From: Serinicoccus kebangsaanensis | Lineage (GTDB): Bacteria > Actinomycetota > Actinomycetes > Actinomycetales > Dermatophilaceae | Assembly: GCF_008919445.1 (NCBI RefSeq) | Contig: NZ_VSLG01000003.1 | Location: 248,001 to 312,000 of the forward strand | Reading direction: 5' to 3' | Length of the DNA stretch: 64,000 nucleotides | Part shown: piece by piece, positions 7,754 through 16,820 of the stretch | Layout: each line of letters starts with the position of its first letter | Position numbering within the stretch: the first letter of the stretch is position 1 | The notes under the pieces: model-generated | What the model saw: the letters and a program-made list of their open reading frames with translations, nothing else | Database searches by the model: none | What the model was told of the DNA's origin: nothing | Translations under genes and position numbers: made by a program

Positions 7754-10700
7754 CTAGCCCGCGGCCTCGGCGCGGTCCATGGCGACGTAGATCCGCTTGG
7801 CCGACACCGGCGCCGGCGTGCCGAGCCGCTGGGCGAAGAGCGAGACCCGCAACTCCTGCACCGAGAAGACGATGTCCCGCACGTCCGGGTCCTCCCGCCG
7901 GTGCGGCGGCAGCCCGTCGAGGAAGGAGGCGAGCTCTGCCTCCACCACGTGCACGTCCTCCATCCGCTGCCGGTCCCGGGGCAGGTCCTGCAGCCCCTTG
8001 TCCAACCGCTCGGCCATCGCGCGCAGCCAGACCACCATCCGCGGCAGACGTGCGTGACCCACCTCCGCGACGAAGCCCGGCCGCAGCAGGGTGTCCAGCT
8101 GACGGCGCAGGTCCAGCGCCATGTCGGCGGCGGCGGGCGCGTCCAGCCGCTGCAGCCGGAGCGAGACCTGGCGGGCGGTGTCGAGGATCGGCACGAGCGA
8201 CTCCACGATCTCCAGCACGCGCGGCACGGTGAGCCGGCGCACCCCCGCGAGGGCAGCCTCGAACTGTGCCGGGTCGCGCACCGTCGCCCCCGGCTGGTCC
8301 AGCACGACCGAGTCCACCGCGGCGGCGAGCGCGTCCTCGAGCAGGGCCGGGACCGAGCCGTGCGGGTTGTGCCCCAGGGACAGCTTCTGCTCGTTGGACA
8401 GCAGCGCCAGCAGCCGTTTCCACGGCGGTGTGGTGCCGAGCAGCAGCAGCCGGCGCACCCCGCGACGGGTCTCCCGCTCGGCCTCCGACCGGGTCGCCAT
8501 CACCCGCACGTCCACGGCGTCCCCGGTGTCGACCAGGGCCGGGAAGCCCTGCACCTCGCGGGGCCCGACCTGTCGGCTGAAGGTCTCCGGCAGCGGGTCG
8601 TAGCGCTCGCCCTCGGGCCACGCCGTCAGACCGCTGCGCTCGACCCCGGCCGCGGCCGCGGCCATCGTCGTGCGCACCTGACCGGCCAGCTGCTGCTGCA
8701 GGGCGGCCAGGTCCTTGCCCTCGCCCAGGACCTCGACCCGCCCCCGGCGCCCGTCCCGGCCCTTCCGGCCCGGCCGGACCGACCGCTCCACGCGGAAGGT
8801 CATGCGCAGGTGGTCCGGTACCCGCTCCCAGGCCATGTCCTGCGGATCCACCCGCGCCAGACCGCGGCCGGTGAGCTCCTCGGCGAGCGCCTCCCGCACG
8901 GGCAGCGCGCCGACCACGCCGGCCTCGCGCATACCCCGGAGCGCGGCGCGCGCGTGGTCCGGCGCCGGGACGAAGTTGCGACGCACGTCCTTGGGCAGCG
9001 CCTTGACCAGCGCGGTGACCAGCTCCTCGTGCATGCCCGGGACGAGCCAGTCGAAGCCGGTCTCGTCGACCTGGTTGAGCACCTCGACGGGCAGGTGTGC
9101 GGTGACGCCGTCGGCGTCGGCCCCCGGCTCGAACTGGTAGGTCAGCCCGAGGGTGAGCTCGCCCTGGGACCAGCGGGTGGGGAAGGCGACGCCGAGATCG
9201 CTGACGGCGTCGCCGGCCTCCCCGACCAGCAGGTCCTCGGTGAAGGTGAGCAGCTCCGGGTCGCGTCGACGCTCCTTCTTCCACCACGTGTCGAAGTGCG
9301 CGCCGGAGACCACCTCGGCCGGGATCCGGTCGGCGTAGAACTCGACCAGGGTCTCGTCGTCGACGAGGATGTCGCGGCGACGCGCCCGCTCCTCGAGCTG
9401 GCCGAGCTCGCGCAGCAGGCGGCGGTTGGCGTGGAAGAACTCGTGCCGGGTCTCCCAGTCCTCCTCCACCAGACCCTGACGGATGAACAGGTCACGGGCC
9501 GTCTCGGGGTCGATCCGCCCGAGCGGGACGGCGCGACCGGCGACCAGGGGTATGCCGTAGAGCGTCACCCGCTCGTCCGCGACCGCCGAGCCCGCCGAGC
9601 GGGACCAGCGCGGCTCGCTGTAGGAACGTCTGACCAGGTGGGTCGCGGCGCGCTCCACGGTCGCGGGGTCCACCACGGCGTTGGTGCGCGCCCACAGCCG
9701 GGTGGTCTCCACCAGCTCCGCGCTCATCACCCAGTCGGGGTTCTTGCGGTGCAGGACCGACCCGGGCTGGATGACGAACCGGGCGTTGCGGGCGCCGAGG
9801 TAGGCGCGGGCCTCGCGCTCCCACATGCCGACGTTCGACAGCAGGCCCGTGAGCAGCGAGGAGTGCACCTGGTCCGCGTTCGCGGGGTGCTGGTTGAGCT
9901 CCATCCCGAGCTGCTTGACCGCCCGGCGCAGCTGGGTGTGCAGGTCCTGCCACTCGCGGACCCGCAGGTAGTGCAGGAACTCCGCCTTGCACATCCGGCG
10001 GAAGGCGCTGCCGGAGCGCTGCTTCTGCTGCTGCTGGAGGTAGCGCCAGAGGTTGAGGACGACGAGGAAGTCGGAGTCCACCGTGTCGTCCTTGGCCGGG
10101 CCGGCGTCCTTCCCGCGCCGGCCCGCGGTCGGCCCGCCGACGCGGCGGAACCGCGCGTGCGCCTGGTCGGCCTGCTGCTGCCGGTCGGAGGGCCGCTCGC
10201 GCACGTCCTGGATGGACAGCGCCGCGACGACCACGAGCACCTCCTTCAGCGCGCCCTGGCGCTCGGCCTCGATGAGCATCCGGGCCAGCCGGGGGTCGAC
10301 CGGGAGGGCGACGATGGCGCGGCCGTAGGCGGTGAGCCGCTGGCGCGGCAGGTGCGCCGGAGCGGTCGGGTCGATCGCCTGCAGCTCGGTGAGCAGCCGG
10401 ACCCCGTCCGCGACCTGGCGGGAGTCGGGAGGCTCGAGGAAGCCGAACTTCTCGATCTCGCCCAGACCGAGGTTGGTCATCGACAGGATGACGCTGGCCA
10501 GGTTGGTGCGCAGGATCTCGGGGTCGGTGAACTCCGGTCGGGACTCGAGGTCCTCCTGGCTGTAGAGCCGGATCGCGATGCCGTCGGCGAGACGACCGCA
10601 GCGGCCCGCCCGCTGGTCCGCGGAGGCCTGGCTGATCGGCTCGATGGGGAGCCGCTGGACCTTGAGCCGCTGGCTGTAGCGGCTGATCCGCGCCGTGCCG

Positions 10701-11788
10701 GTGTCCACGACGTAGCGGATGCCGGGCACGGTGAGCGAGGTCTCGGCGACGTTGGTGGAGACGACGATGCGGCGGCCGGTATGCCGCGCGAAGACCCGGT
10801 GCTGCTCCGCGGCGGACAGCCGGCCGTAGAGCGGCAGCACCTCGGTCGCCGGGAGGTCGAGACCGGTGAGGGCGTCGCAGACGTCGCGGATCTCCCGCTC
10901 GCCGGAGCAGAAGACCAGGACGTCCTCGCCCCGGCCGTCGCGCCCGCTGGCCTCGGTCCACAGCTCCTCGACGGCCTCGACGACCCCCGTGACCTGGTCG
11001 ATCTCGATCTGCTGCGGTTCACCGCCGGTGCCCTTGCGCGGCGGTGCCTCCCGGGTGAGCGGGCGGTAGCGGACCTCCACCGGGTAGGTGCGCCCGGAGA
11101 CCTCGATGACCGGTGCCGGGCGGCCGTCGGCGTCGGCGAAGAACTCCGCGAACCGCTGCACGTCGATGGTCGCCGAGGTGATGACGACCTTGAGGTCCGG
11201 GCGGCGCGGCAGGAGCTGGCGCAGGTAGCCCAGGATGAAGTCGATGTTGAGGCTGCGCTCGTGCGCCTCGTCGATGATGAGCGTGTCGTAGCGTCGCAGG
11301 TCCCGGTCGCGCTGCAGCTCGGAGAGCAGGATGCCGTCGGTCATCACCTTGACCAGCGTGTCGGCCCGGGAGACGTCGGTGAACCGCACCTGGTAGCCGA
11401 CCACGGTGCCCAGCTCGACGCCGAGCTCCTCGCTCACCCGCTCGGCGACCGACCGGGCGGCGATCCGGCGCGGCTGGGTGTGACCGATCATCCCCTCGAC
11501 GCCGCGACCGAGCTCCAGGCAGATCTTCGGCAGCTGGGTCGTCTTGCCGGAGCCGGTCTCCCCCGCGACGACGACGACCTGGTGCTCGCGCACCGCGTCG
11601 AGCAGGTCGGCGCGGCGCTGGGTGACCGGCAGGTCGGGTGGGTAGTGCAGGGAGCCCGCAGCGGGCTGCGCTGCTGCGCGCGCCCTGGCCGCAGCGGCGG
11701 CGTCGGCGCCCCTCGGCGTCGGTGCCCGCCCCCTACCGCGCCCGCGACCTTTGCCGTCCTTGCGGTCGCGTCGATCTGGCCCGGGCAC
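7754..11788 (-). CDS. hrpA: ATP-dependent RNA helicase HrpA (DEAH box)
   Basis: A 1344-residue DEAH-box helicase, the length of Escherichia coli HrpA, which acts in rescue of stalled or collided ribosomes and RNA remodelling. Motif I GETGSGKTT is near residue 76, motif Ia TQPRRIAARSVA, motif II DEAHERS near 175, motif III SATID, motif VI QRAGRCGR, followed by the OB-fold region and the long DUF3418-type C-terminal domain (FPTRWSQGELTL). The N-terminal ~50 residues are basic and low complexity. GTG 11788 is chosen because a TAGAGT -10 hexamer ends seven bases upstream, fitting a leaderless mRNA; a GTG three codons earlier overlaps that hexamer. Long antisense open frames here are GC-bias shadows. 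Confidence 0.93.
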   Translation of the reverse strand: MPGPDRRDRKDGKGRGRGRGRAPTPRGADAAAAARARAAAQPAAGSLHYPPDLPVTQRRADLLDAVREHQVVVVAGETGSGKTTQLPKICLELGRGVEGMIGHTQPRRIAARSVAERVSEELGVELGTVVGYQVRFTDVSRADTLVKVMTDGILLSELQRDRDLRRYDTLIIDEAHERSLNIDFILGYLRQLLPRRPDLKVVITSATIDVQRFAEFFADADGRPAPVIEVSGRTYPVEVRYRPLTREAPPRKGTGGEPQQIEIDQVTGVVEAVEELWTEASGRDGRGEDVLVFCSGEREIRDVCDALTGLDLPATEVLPLYGRLSAAEQHRVFARHTGRRIVVSTNVAETSLTVPGIRYVVDTGTARISRYSQRLKVQRLPIEPISQASADQRAGRCGRLADGIAIRLYSQEDLESRPEFTDPEILRTNLASVILSMTNLGLGEIEKFGFLEPPDSRQVADGVRLLTELQAIDPTAPAHLPRQRLTAYGRAIVALPVDPRLARMLIEAERQGALKEVLVVVAALSIQDVRERPSDRQQQADQAHARFRRVGGPTAGRRGKDAGPAKDDTVDSDFLVVLNLWRYLQQQQKQRSGSAFRRMCKAEFLHYLRVREWQDLHTQLRRAVKQLGMELNQHPANADQVHSSLLTGLLSNVGMWEREARAYLGARNARFVIQPGSVLHRKNPDWVMSAELVETTRLWARTNAVVDPATVERAATHLVRRSYSEPRWSRSAGSAVADERVTLYGIPLVAGRAVPLGRIDPETARDLFIRQGLVEEDWETRHEFFHANRRLLRELGQLEERARRRDILVDDETLVEFYADRIPAEVVSGAHFDTWWKKERRRDPELLTFTEDLLVGEAGDAVSDLGVAFPTRWSQGELTLGLTYQFEPGADADGVTAHLPVEVLNQVDETGFDWLVPGMHEELVTALVKALPKDVRRNFVPAPDHARAALRGMREAGVVGALPVREALAEELTGRGLARVDPQDMAWERVPDHLRMTFRVERSVRPGRKGRDGRRGRVEVLGEGKDLAALQQQLAGQVRTTMAAAAAGVERSGLTAWPEGERYDPLPETFSRQVGPREVQGFPALVDTGDAVDVRVMATRSEAERETRRGVRRLLLLGTTPPWKRLLALLSNEQKLSLGHNPHGSVPALLEDALAAAVDSVVLDQPGATVRDPAQFEAALAGVRRLTVPRVLEIVESLVPILDTARQVSLRLQRLDAPAAADMALDLRRQLDTLLRPGFVAEVGHARLPRMVVWLRAMAERLDKGLQDLPRDRQRMEDVHVVEAELASFLDGLPPHRREDPDVRDIVFSVQELRVSLFAQRLGTPAPVSAKRIYVAMDRAEAAG

Positions 11789-11795
11789 GCCCTCC

Positions 11796-11801
11796 ACTCT
11801 A
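11796..11801 (-). promoter_or_regulatory. Leaderless -10 element for hrpA
   Basis: TAGAGT on the minus strand ends seven bases before the GTG at 11788. This spacing would start the transcript at or next to the initiation codon, as in other leaderless actinobacterial genes in this window. Confidence 0.55.
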
Positions 11802-11865
11802 ACGAGCGGGCGCCACCCGGTTTCCGCGCTCTGCCGGCTCCGGCGGCCGTCCTCGGCGACTCGGC

Positions 11866-12300
11866 TCAGGCGGCGCCGGTGCGCGGGACCAGACCCGCGG
11901 CGACCGGCAGGTGGGTGACGCCGGCGTGGGTGGCCAGGTAGGTGCCCCAGAGGCTCAGGCCCGCGTCCTGGCAGGCGTCCAGCGCATACTGGTGCAGGCT
12001 GCGGTCGGCGTCGGTGACGCCGCCGCGCGGACGTGCGAGCACCAGCACGAAGCCCGGGGTGTCGGGCAGGTCCTCGATGACGGGGATCATCCGGCCGACC
12101 ACCTCCCGCGGGTCCTCCCGACCCACCTCGCCCACCACCACGGGTTGGGCCAGGCTGCCGCCGGGGCGGCACAGCAGGAAGCCGAGCGCACCGGCGCTGC
12201 GGTCCGCGTCGCTCACGACCAGGTCGACGACGTCGGCGGCCAGGGCCGGGTCGTCCAGGGATCGGGTGGGCCAGTCATCAGGAAGGTTCTCGAAGCTCAT
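11866..12300 (-). CDS. Hypothetical 144-residue protein
   Basis: A small acidic cytoplasmic protein beginning MSFENLPDDWPTRSLDDP, with recognisable but unassigned phrases AADVVDLVVSDADR, GALGFLLCRPGG and DTPGFVLVLARPRGG. It resembles small conserved actinobacterial proteins of unknown function that accompany housekeeping genes; I cannot name a family. The ATG at 12300 is used because the in-frame ATG further upstream (12390) begins inside the palindromic repeat at 12368-12436, and that upstream peptide would be translated repeat. No strong Shine-Dalgarno is seen. The gene lies 77 bp upstream of hrpA on the same strand but hrpA has its own -10 element. Confidence 0.6.
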   Translation of the reverse strand: MSFENLPDDWPTRSLDDPALAADVVDLVVSDADRSAGALGFLLCRPGGSLAQPVVVGEVGREDPREVVGRMIPVIEDLPDTPGFVLVLARPRGGVTDADRSLHQYALDACQDAGLSLWGTYLATHAGVTHLPVAAGLVPRTGAA

Positions 12301-12367
12301 ACCCGCCACCGTGCCCCAGCCGACCGAGGCGGCGCAGAAGTTGTCCACAGGCCCCCGCCCCCGACCC

Positions 12368-12436
12368 GGACCAACGTCGGGATAGCACAACCCTCATCGG
12401 CGAACTACCCGATGAAGGTTGTGCTATGCCGTGGTC
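12368..12436. repeat. Dispersed palindrome family, degenerate copy 1
   Basis: Left arm begins GGACCAACGTCGGGATAGCA as in copies 2 and 3, and the stem reads GATAGCACAACCCTCATCGG pairing with CCGATGAAGGTTGTGCTAT around a short loop; the outer part of the right arm is lost. It lies downstream of the DUF445 gene and upstream of the 144-residue gene, both on the minus strand, so it could end transcription of the DUF445 gene. There is no T-tract. Confidence 0.8.
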
Positions 12437-12455
12437 ACTCCCGGGTGGGGGGCGG

Positions 12456-13703
12456 TCAGAGCAGCTGCGAGACCAGGTGGATGGCCAGCCCCACGAGGGC
12501 GCCGACGATGGTGCCGTTCAGCCGGATGAACTGCAGGTCGCGGCCCACGTGCAGCTCGATCTTGTCCGACGCCTCGCGGGCGTCCCACCGCTGGATGGTC
12601 CCGGAGATGACCGAGGTCAGCTCGGGGCCGTAGCGCTGCACCAGCCCGACGACGGTGTCCGCGACCCAGGCGTCCAGCCGCGACTGCAGCCGGTCGTCCT
12701 CCACCAGCTGCCTGCCCAGCCCCGCCAGCCCCGTGCTCATCCGGGTCCGCAGCGCCCCCTGCGGGTCGTCCAGGGCGTCGAGCACCGACGTCCGCAGCGT
12801 CTCGCCCAGGGCCACCCCCGTGGCGCTGACCTGCGGGTGGTCCAGCACCCGCTCCTTCAACGCCTCGAAGCGCTCCCGCGTCCGGTCGTCCTGCTGCAGG
12901 TCCCGCCCCAGGTCGGACAGGTAGGCGTCCAGGGCGTGCCGCACGTTGTGCTCCGGGTCGTCCTTGACGTCGCGGGCCCAGCGCAGCACCTCGGTGTAGA
13001 CCCGTCGCGTGACCTGGTCGTTGACCCACGTCGGTGCCCAGGCGGGCGCCCGGGAGCGCACCACGGACTCGACCTGGTCCTGGTGCAGGGCCAGCCAGGC
13101 GTGCAGCTCACGGGCGGCGAGGTCGACCAGGCCACGGTGCGAGCCGTCCTCGACGACCCGCTCCAGCAGGTGCCCGGCCACCGGGGACAGCGGCTCGCGG
13201 CGCACCCGCGGGATGACCACGTCGTCGACGAACACCCGGATCTCGTCCTCGTCCAGCCGCTCGACCGCCCGGCTCAGGAACGGCGCCGCCTCCGACACCA
13301 CCCGCTCGGCGTGCTCCGGCTCGCGCAGCCACTCCCCCACCCGCTGCACCACCCGGGCGTCCAGCAGCTTGTCCCGCAGCACCTGCGGCGTGAGGAAGTT
13401 GTCGGTGACGAACTGCTCCAGGCTGGCGCCGAGGTCGTCCTTGCGCCGCGGCACCAGGGCTGTGTGCGGGATCGGCAGCCCCAACGGGTGGCGGAAGAGC
13501 GCGGTCACCGCGAACCAGTCGGCGATGGCCCCGACCATCCCGGCCTCGGCACCGGCGTTGACATACCCCCAGACCCCGTCGCGACCGTGCGTCAGCAGGT
13601 AGATCACCGCCATCAGGAGCAGCAGCCCGGTCGCCACCATCCGCATCCGACGCAGCCCGGCACGGCGCGAGGCGTCGTCCACGCGCGTCACGGTGGTCTC
13701 CAC
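12456..13703 (-). CDS. DUF445 family membrane protein
   Basis: About 415 residues. An N-terminal transmembrane segment (MVATGLLLLMAVIYLLTH) is followed by the family signature GYVNAGAEAGMVGAIADWFAVTALFRHPLGLPIPHTALV and a long helical, probably cytoplasmic or coiled region, ending in a second hydrophobic helix (IVGALVGLAIHLVSQLL). (The long phrase spans residues ~45-85; only pieces are quoted for orientation.) Members of DUF445 (YjiN/YheB-like) are widespread and functionally unassigned. GTG 13703 is chosen because AGGAGG lies five bases upstream; the earlier in-frame ATG has no ribosome site. Ends 20 bp from repeat copy 1, the likely terminator. Confidence 0.85.
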   Translation of the reverse strand: METTVTRVDDASRRAGLRRMRMVATGLLLLMAVIYLLTHGRDGVWGYVNAGAEAGMVGAIADWFAVTALFRHPLGLPIPHTALVPRRKDDLGASLEQFVTDNFLTPQVLRDKLLDARVVQRVGEWLREPEHAERVVSEAAPFLSRAVERLDEDEIRVFVDDVVIPRVRREPLSPVAGHLLERVVEDGSHRGLVDLAARELHAWLALHQDQVESVVRSRAPAWAPTWVNDQVTRRVYTEVLRWARDVKDDPEHNVRHALDAYLSDLGRDLQQDDRTRERFEALKERVLDHPQVSATGVALGETLRTSVLDALDDPQGALRTRMSTGLAGLGRQLVEDDRLQSRLDAWVADTVVGLVQRYGPELTSVISGTIQRWDAREASDKIELHVGRDLQFIRLNGTIVGALVGLAIHLVSQLL

Positions 13704-13795
13704 GAATCCTCCTGCGGGGTATGCCGTCGGCACGGCTCAGTGATCAACCGCCCTGCTCGACCACCCTATTCCGCCCGGGGTGGAGGATGTGGGTC

Positions 13796-14278
13796 ATGTC
13801 CGAGGAAAGGCTCCACGCCGAACGCACCATCCCCGCCCCCGCTGACGCGGTGTTCGCCGTGCTCGCGGACCCCGGCCGGCACGCCGCCATCGACGGCACC
13901 GGCTGGGTGGAGCGGTCGCTGCAGGAGGAGCAGCTGCGCGAGCCCGGGCAGCTCTTCCGGGTGCGGATGTTCCACCCCGAGCACCCGGACGGGAACTACG
14001 ACATCGTCAACGAGGTCCTCGACCTGGACGCCCCGCACGTCATCTCCTGGCGCCCCGGCTACGTCGGGTCCGACGGCGAGCTCGAGTTCGGCGGCTGGGT
14101 GTGGCGCTACGACCTGGAGCAGCTCGGGCCGGACCGCACGCGGGTGGTCCTCAGCTACGACTGGTCGGCGGTCGGTCCCGGGCCCCGGGGCTACCTCGAC
14201 TTCCCGCCGTTCCCGCAGGACCACCTGCCCCGCTCGCTGGAGCACCTGGCCGGGCTCGTGGCCGACGCGGCCGGATGA
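13796..14278 (+). CDS. SRPBCC (START/Bet v1-like) family protein
   Basis: A 160-residue protein starting ERTIPAPADAVFAVLADPGRH, the classical beginning of the polyketide-cyclase/dehydrase SRPBCC fold, then GDNYD-like strand GNYDIVNEVLDLD and the closing WRYDLEQLGPDRTRVVLSYDWS and a C-terminal helix (SLEHLAGLVADAAG). The fold forms a hydrophobic ligand cavity; ligand unknown. GGAGG at 13782 is nine bases before ATG 13796; ATG 13787 is an alternative three codons upstream. It is divergent from the DUF445 gene. Confidence 0.8.
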   Translation: MSEERLHAERTIPAPADAVFAVLADPGRHAAIDGTGWVERSLQEEQLREPGQLFRVRMFHPEHPDGNYDIVNEVLDLDAPHVISWRPGYVGSDGELEFGGWVWRYDLEQLGPDRTRVVLSYDWSAVGPGPRGYLDFPPFPQDHLPRSLEHLAGLVADAAG

Positions 14279-14293
14279 GGCGTGGTCCGCTCG

Positions 14294-14310
14294 CGGACAG
14301 CAGCTGTCCG
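14294..14310. repeat. 17-bp perfect inverted repeat
   Basis: CGGACAGC-A-GCTGTCCG, eight-base arms around one base, 15 bp after the SRPBCC stop and 11 bp before a TAGCCT -10 hexamer. Position fits an operator for the following promoter better than a terminator, because no T-run follows. Confidence 0.6.
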
Positions 14311-14320
14311 TCCCCGGCGC

Positions 14321-14326
14321 TAGCCT
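14321..14326 (+). promoter_or_regulatory. Leaderless -10 element before the 16-residue leader ORF
   Basis: TAGCCT followed by seven bases and then ATG 14334. The spacing is that of actinobacterial leaderless promoters, and it supports translation from 14334, although that frame is very short. Confidence 0.5.
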
Positions 14327-14333
14327 GACCGCC

Positions 14334-14384
14334 ATGCACGAGCGCGACCTCGCGGTCCCGGAGCACGGGGCGCCGGATGGGTGA
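14334..14384 (+). CDS. Possible 16-residue leader peptide
   Basis: A short frame (MHERDLAVPEHGAPDG, stop) begins at the ATG placed seven bases after the TAGCCT -10 and ends with TGA overlapping the start of the DUF1905 gene (ATGGGTGA). It may only serve to load ribosomes for reinitiation at 14377, which has no Shine-Dalgarno of its own. Nothing suggests an attenuation role such as repeated codons. It could be chance. Confidence 0.35.
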   Translation: MHERDLAVPEHGAPDG

Positions 14385-14790
14385 CCCCACACCGTCCCGT
14401 CCCGCGTTCGAGTGGGACGACGACCTCCCGGCGGTCCGGCATACCCGCTCCTCCAGCGACCAGGACGGCGCGCCGGACGCCGACGACGGCGGCCCCGCAC
14501 CCGACCTGCAGTTCACCGCCGAGGTGGTCGAGTGGCGCGGCCCGGCGCCGTTCCACTTCCTCGTGGTGCCCGAGGAGGAGTGCGCCTGGCTCACCGAGGT
14601 GATGCGCGAGGTGACCTACGGCTGGGGGATGGTGCCGGTGACCGGGCGCGTGGGAGAGACCGACTTCAGCACGTCCCTGTGGCCCCGCCAGGGCTCCTTC
14701 TACGTCCCGCTCAAGGACGCCGTCCGGCGGGCGGAGGGGATCGAGCTCGGCGACCCGGTGACCGTCTCGCTCACCATCCGCTCCGGCTGA
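14377..14790 (+). CDS. DUF1905 domain protein
   Basis: 137 residues. After a disordered acidic first ~45 residues, the DUF1905 beta-barrel is clear: LQFTAEVVEWRGPAPFHFLVVP, then GWGMVPVTGRVGETDFSTSLWPRQGSFYVPLKDAVR and GDPVTVSLTI (pieces from residues ~48-135). Related proteins occur alone or fused to DUF5655/YdeI-type domains; function unknown, cytoplasmic. The start overlaps the stop of the 16-residue leader frame, suggesting coupling. Confidence 0.8.
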   Translation: MGDPTPSRPAFEWDDDLPAVRHTRSSSDQDGAPDADDGGPAPDLQFTAEVVEWRGPAPFHFLVVPEEECAWLTEVMREVTYGWGMVPVTGRVGETDFSTSLWPRQGSFYVPLKDAVRRAEGIELGDPVTVSLTIRSG

Positions 14791-14950
14791 GACACGCGGC
14801 CGCCGCGCCGGGGCCGGTGACAGATGCCACCCCGGGAGGTAGCCCCCGTGTGCCAAGGTGGAACGCACGACACAATAGGCACGTCACAGCGTGTGCCTCG
14901 CGTCCTGATGGGGGGCGCGCGCACGACGCCAGGCCACCCGAGGAGAGACG

Positions 14951-16195
14951 ATGACCGACCAGCCACAGCCGCTCGCCGCGCCCGAACCGCAGGGTGAGTC
15001 GTTGACGCTGACCGCACCCGCCCCGTCCGAGCCGGTCGAGCAGACGGCGGCGCCGAGGATGGCGCCCCAGGTCGATCCCGAGGCGATGCCGGCCCTGGAC
15101 GCCAAGGTGGAGACCTACCTGGCCGGGCTCACCCAGACCGAGACCAAGTCTCCCGAGTTCGCCCAGCGGGCCGCCGACGTGCGCACCATGGGTGACGCGG
15201 ACATCCGGGCCGCGGCCGAGACCTCCAACCGGCTGCTCAAGTCGCCCGTCCGGGCCATCCAGAGCGGCGGCGTGTCCAAGGAGTCCAAGGTCGCCCAGAC
15301 GCTCACCGAGCTGCGGCACACGGTGGAGGACCTGGACCCGGCGCAGGCCACCGGGGTGAAGAAGTGGTTCGAGCGGCTGCCCTTCTCGGACCGGCTGACG
15401 AAGTACTTCCAGAAGTACGAGTCGGCGGAGAAGCACCTCGACGCGATCCTGCACTCGCTGCGCAGCGGCCAGGACGAGCTGGCCAAGGACAACGCCGCGC
15501 TCAACCTGGAGAAGCAGCAGCTGTGGGAGTCGATGGGGCGGCTGAACCAGTACGTCTACATCGCCGAGCAGCTGGACGCCAAGGTGGCCGCCACCATCGC
15601 CGAGCTGGACAGCAGCGACCCCGAGCGGGCCAAGGCGATGCGCGAGGACGTGCTGTTCTACGTCCGGCAGAAGCACCAGGACCTGCTCACCCAGCTCGCC
15701 GTGTCGATCCAGAACTACCTGGCGATCGACATCGTCATGAAGAACAACATCGAGCTGATCAAGGGGGTCGACCGTGCCTCCACGACGACGGTCTCCGCGC
15801 TGCGCACGGCGGTGCTCGTCGCCCAGGCGCTGAACAACCAGAAGCTGGTGCTGGACCAGATCACCGCGCTCAACCAGACCACCTCGCAGATGATCCAGAG
15901 CACCAGCGAGCTGCTCCGGGACAACTCGGTGGCGATCCAGGAGCAGGCAGCCTCGTCCACGCTCGGGCTGGACCAGCTGCAGGCCGCGTTCACCAACATC
16001 TACGCCACCATGGACGCCATCGACGAGTTCCGCGTCCAGGCGCTCGACGGCATGTCACAGACCATCGGGGTCCTCGAGGGAGAGGTGGTCAAGTCGCGCG
16101 AGTACCTCGACCGGGCCAAGCGCACCGACGTCCGCCTGGCCTCCGGCCAGCTGGACATCGAGGGCTCGGGCGGCTCCCCCACCCGCCGGGGCTGA
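14951..16195 (+). CDS. telA: TelA family toxic-anion resistance protein
   Basis: 414 residues, the first gene of an 11-gene operon. The core has the family phrases VRTMGDADIRAAAETSNRLL, FERLPFSDRLTKYFQKYES, LNLEKQQLWESMGRLNQYVY, VLFYVRQKHQDLLTQLAVS and IELIKGVDRASTTTVSALRTAV, all helical and highly conserved in TelA/KlaA proteins linked to tellurite and cell-envelope stress. There is no transmembrane helix. The first ~45 residues are a Pro/Ala-rich tail. GAGGAGAG precedes ATG 14951. The 160 bp upstream is the only large gap before the operon and should contain its promoter. TelA next to vWA, PP2C and kinase genes fits Ter-like stress modules known from other bacteria. Confidence 0.9.
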   Translation: MTDQPQPLAAPEPQGESLTLTAPAPSEPVEQTAAPRMAPQVDPEAMPALDAKVETYLAGLTQTETKSPEFAQRAADVRTMGDADIRAAAETSNRLLKSPVRAIQSGGVSKESKVAQTLTELRHTVEDLDPAQATGVKKWFERLPFSDRLTKYFQKYESAEKHLDAILHSLRSGQDELAKDNAALNLEKQQLWESMGRLNQYVYIAEQLDAKVAATIAELDSSDPERAKAMREDVLFYVRQKHQDLLTQLAVSIQNYLAIDIVMKNNIELIKGVDRASTTTVSALRTAVLVAQALNNQKLVLDQITALNQTTSQMIQSTSELLRDNSVAIQEQAASSTLGLDQLQAAFTNIYATMDAIDEFRVQALDGMSQTIGVLEGEVVKSREYLDRAKRTDVRLASGQLDIEGSGGSPTRRG

Positions 16196-16196
16196 C

Positions 16197-16820
16197 GTGG
16201 GGTTCTCCGACCTGCTGGACCGGATGCTCGGCCGACCGGCCGCCTCCGACGACCGGTTGACCCTGCCCGCCCCGCCCACCGCGCAGGACGTGCAGCAGGC
16301 GCTGGAGTCGACCGAGCAGATGCTGGGCTCCGCCGCGCTGCCCTCCGTGGTGGTCGCCCGCGGCGGCCGCATCATCGCCACGGTCCGGGACACCCTGCCG
16401 CGGCTGGAGAAGCTCAGCGGGAGCGACCTCGGTTACACCGTCGTCGCCACCGCCACCGACTACCTGCCCGAGGCGATCGGGGCATACCAGCGACTCCCCC
16501 GTCGGTATGCCGACACGCGCCCGGTCGACGGGGCCAAGACCTCGCTCATGGTGCTGGTGGACCAGCTCGACCTGCTGGGGCTGACGATGGACAAGGTGTT
16601 CGACGCGGTCTACCGCCAGGACGCGCGCGAGCTCGTCGCGCAGGGGCGGTTCATCGCGGAGAAGTTCGGCTCCTCCGGGGCGGGAGGGTCGCTGCGGATC
16701 ACCGAGGACGAGGACGCGCCGCTCCCCGACCAGCCCCCGGCGGACCCGGCCGAGGACGCCGGGTCGGCGGACGCGGCCGGCGTCAACCCGCTGGCACCAC
16801 CCAGGGGGGTGCTGGGATGA
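16197..16820 (+). CDS. XpaC-like hypothetical protein
   Basis: 207 residues, GTG start one base after the telA stop. Helical, with VIATVRDTLPRLEKLSGSDLGYTVVATATDYLPEAIGAYQRLPRRYAD in the middle (residues ~60-105) and a disordered acidic, Pro-rich tail. The 'tyLp.a...Y..Lp..y' pattern resembles the C-terminal part of XpaC proteins, which neighbour telA in many Firmicutes; the resemblance plus position is the whole case. Likely a partner of TelA in the cytoplasm. Overlaps the next start by 4 bp. Confidence 0.55.
   Translation: MGFSDLLDRMLGRPAASDDRLTLPAPPTAQDVQQALESTEQMLGSAALPSVVVARGGRIIATVRDTLPRLEKLSGSDLGYTVVATATDYLPEAIGAYQRLPRRYADTRPVDGAKTSLMVLVDQLDLLGLTMDKVFDAVYRQDARELVAQGRFIAEKFGSSGAGGSLRITEDEDAPLPDQPPADPAEDAGSADAAGVNPLAPPRGVLG

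Noticed and set aside
7901-11941. A 1346-codon open frame on the plus strand opposite hrpA
   Set aside because: It mirrors the helicase codons; protein is Arg/Gly/Asp/His-rich with no motifs, as expected from high third-position GC.
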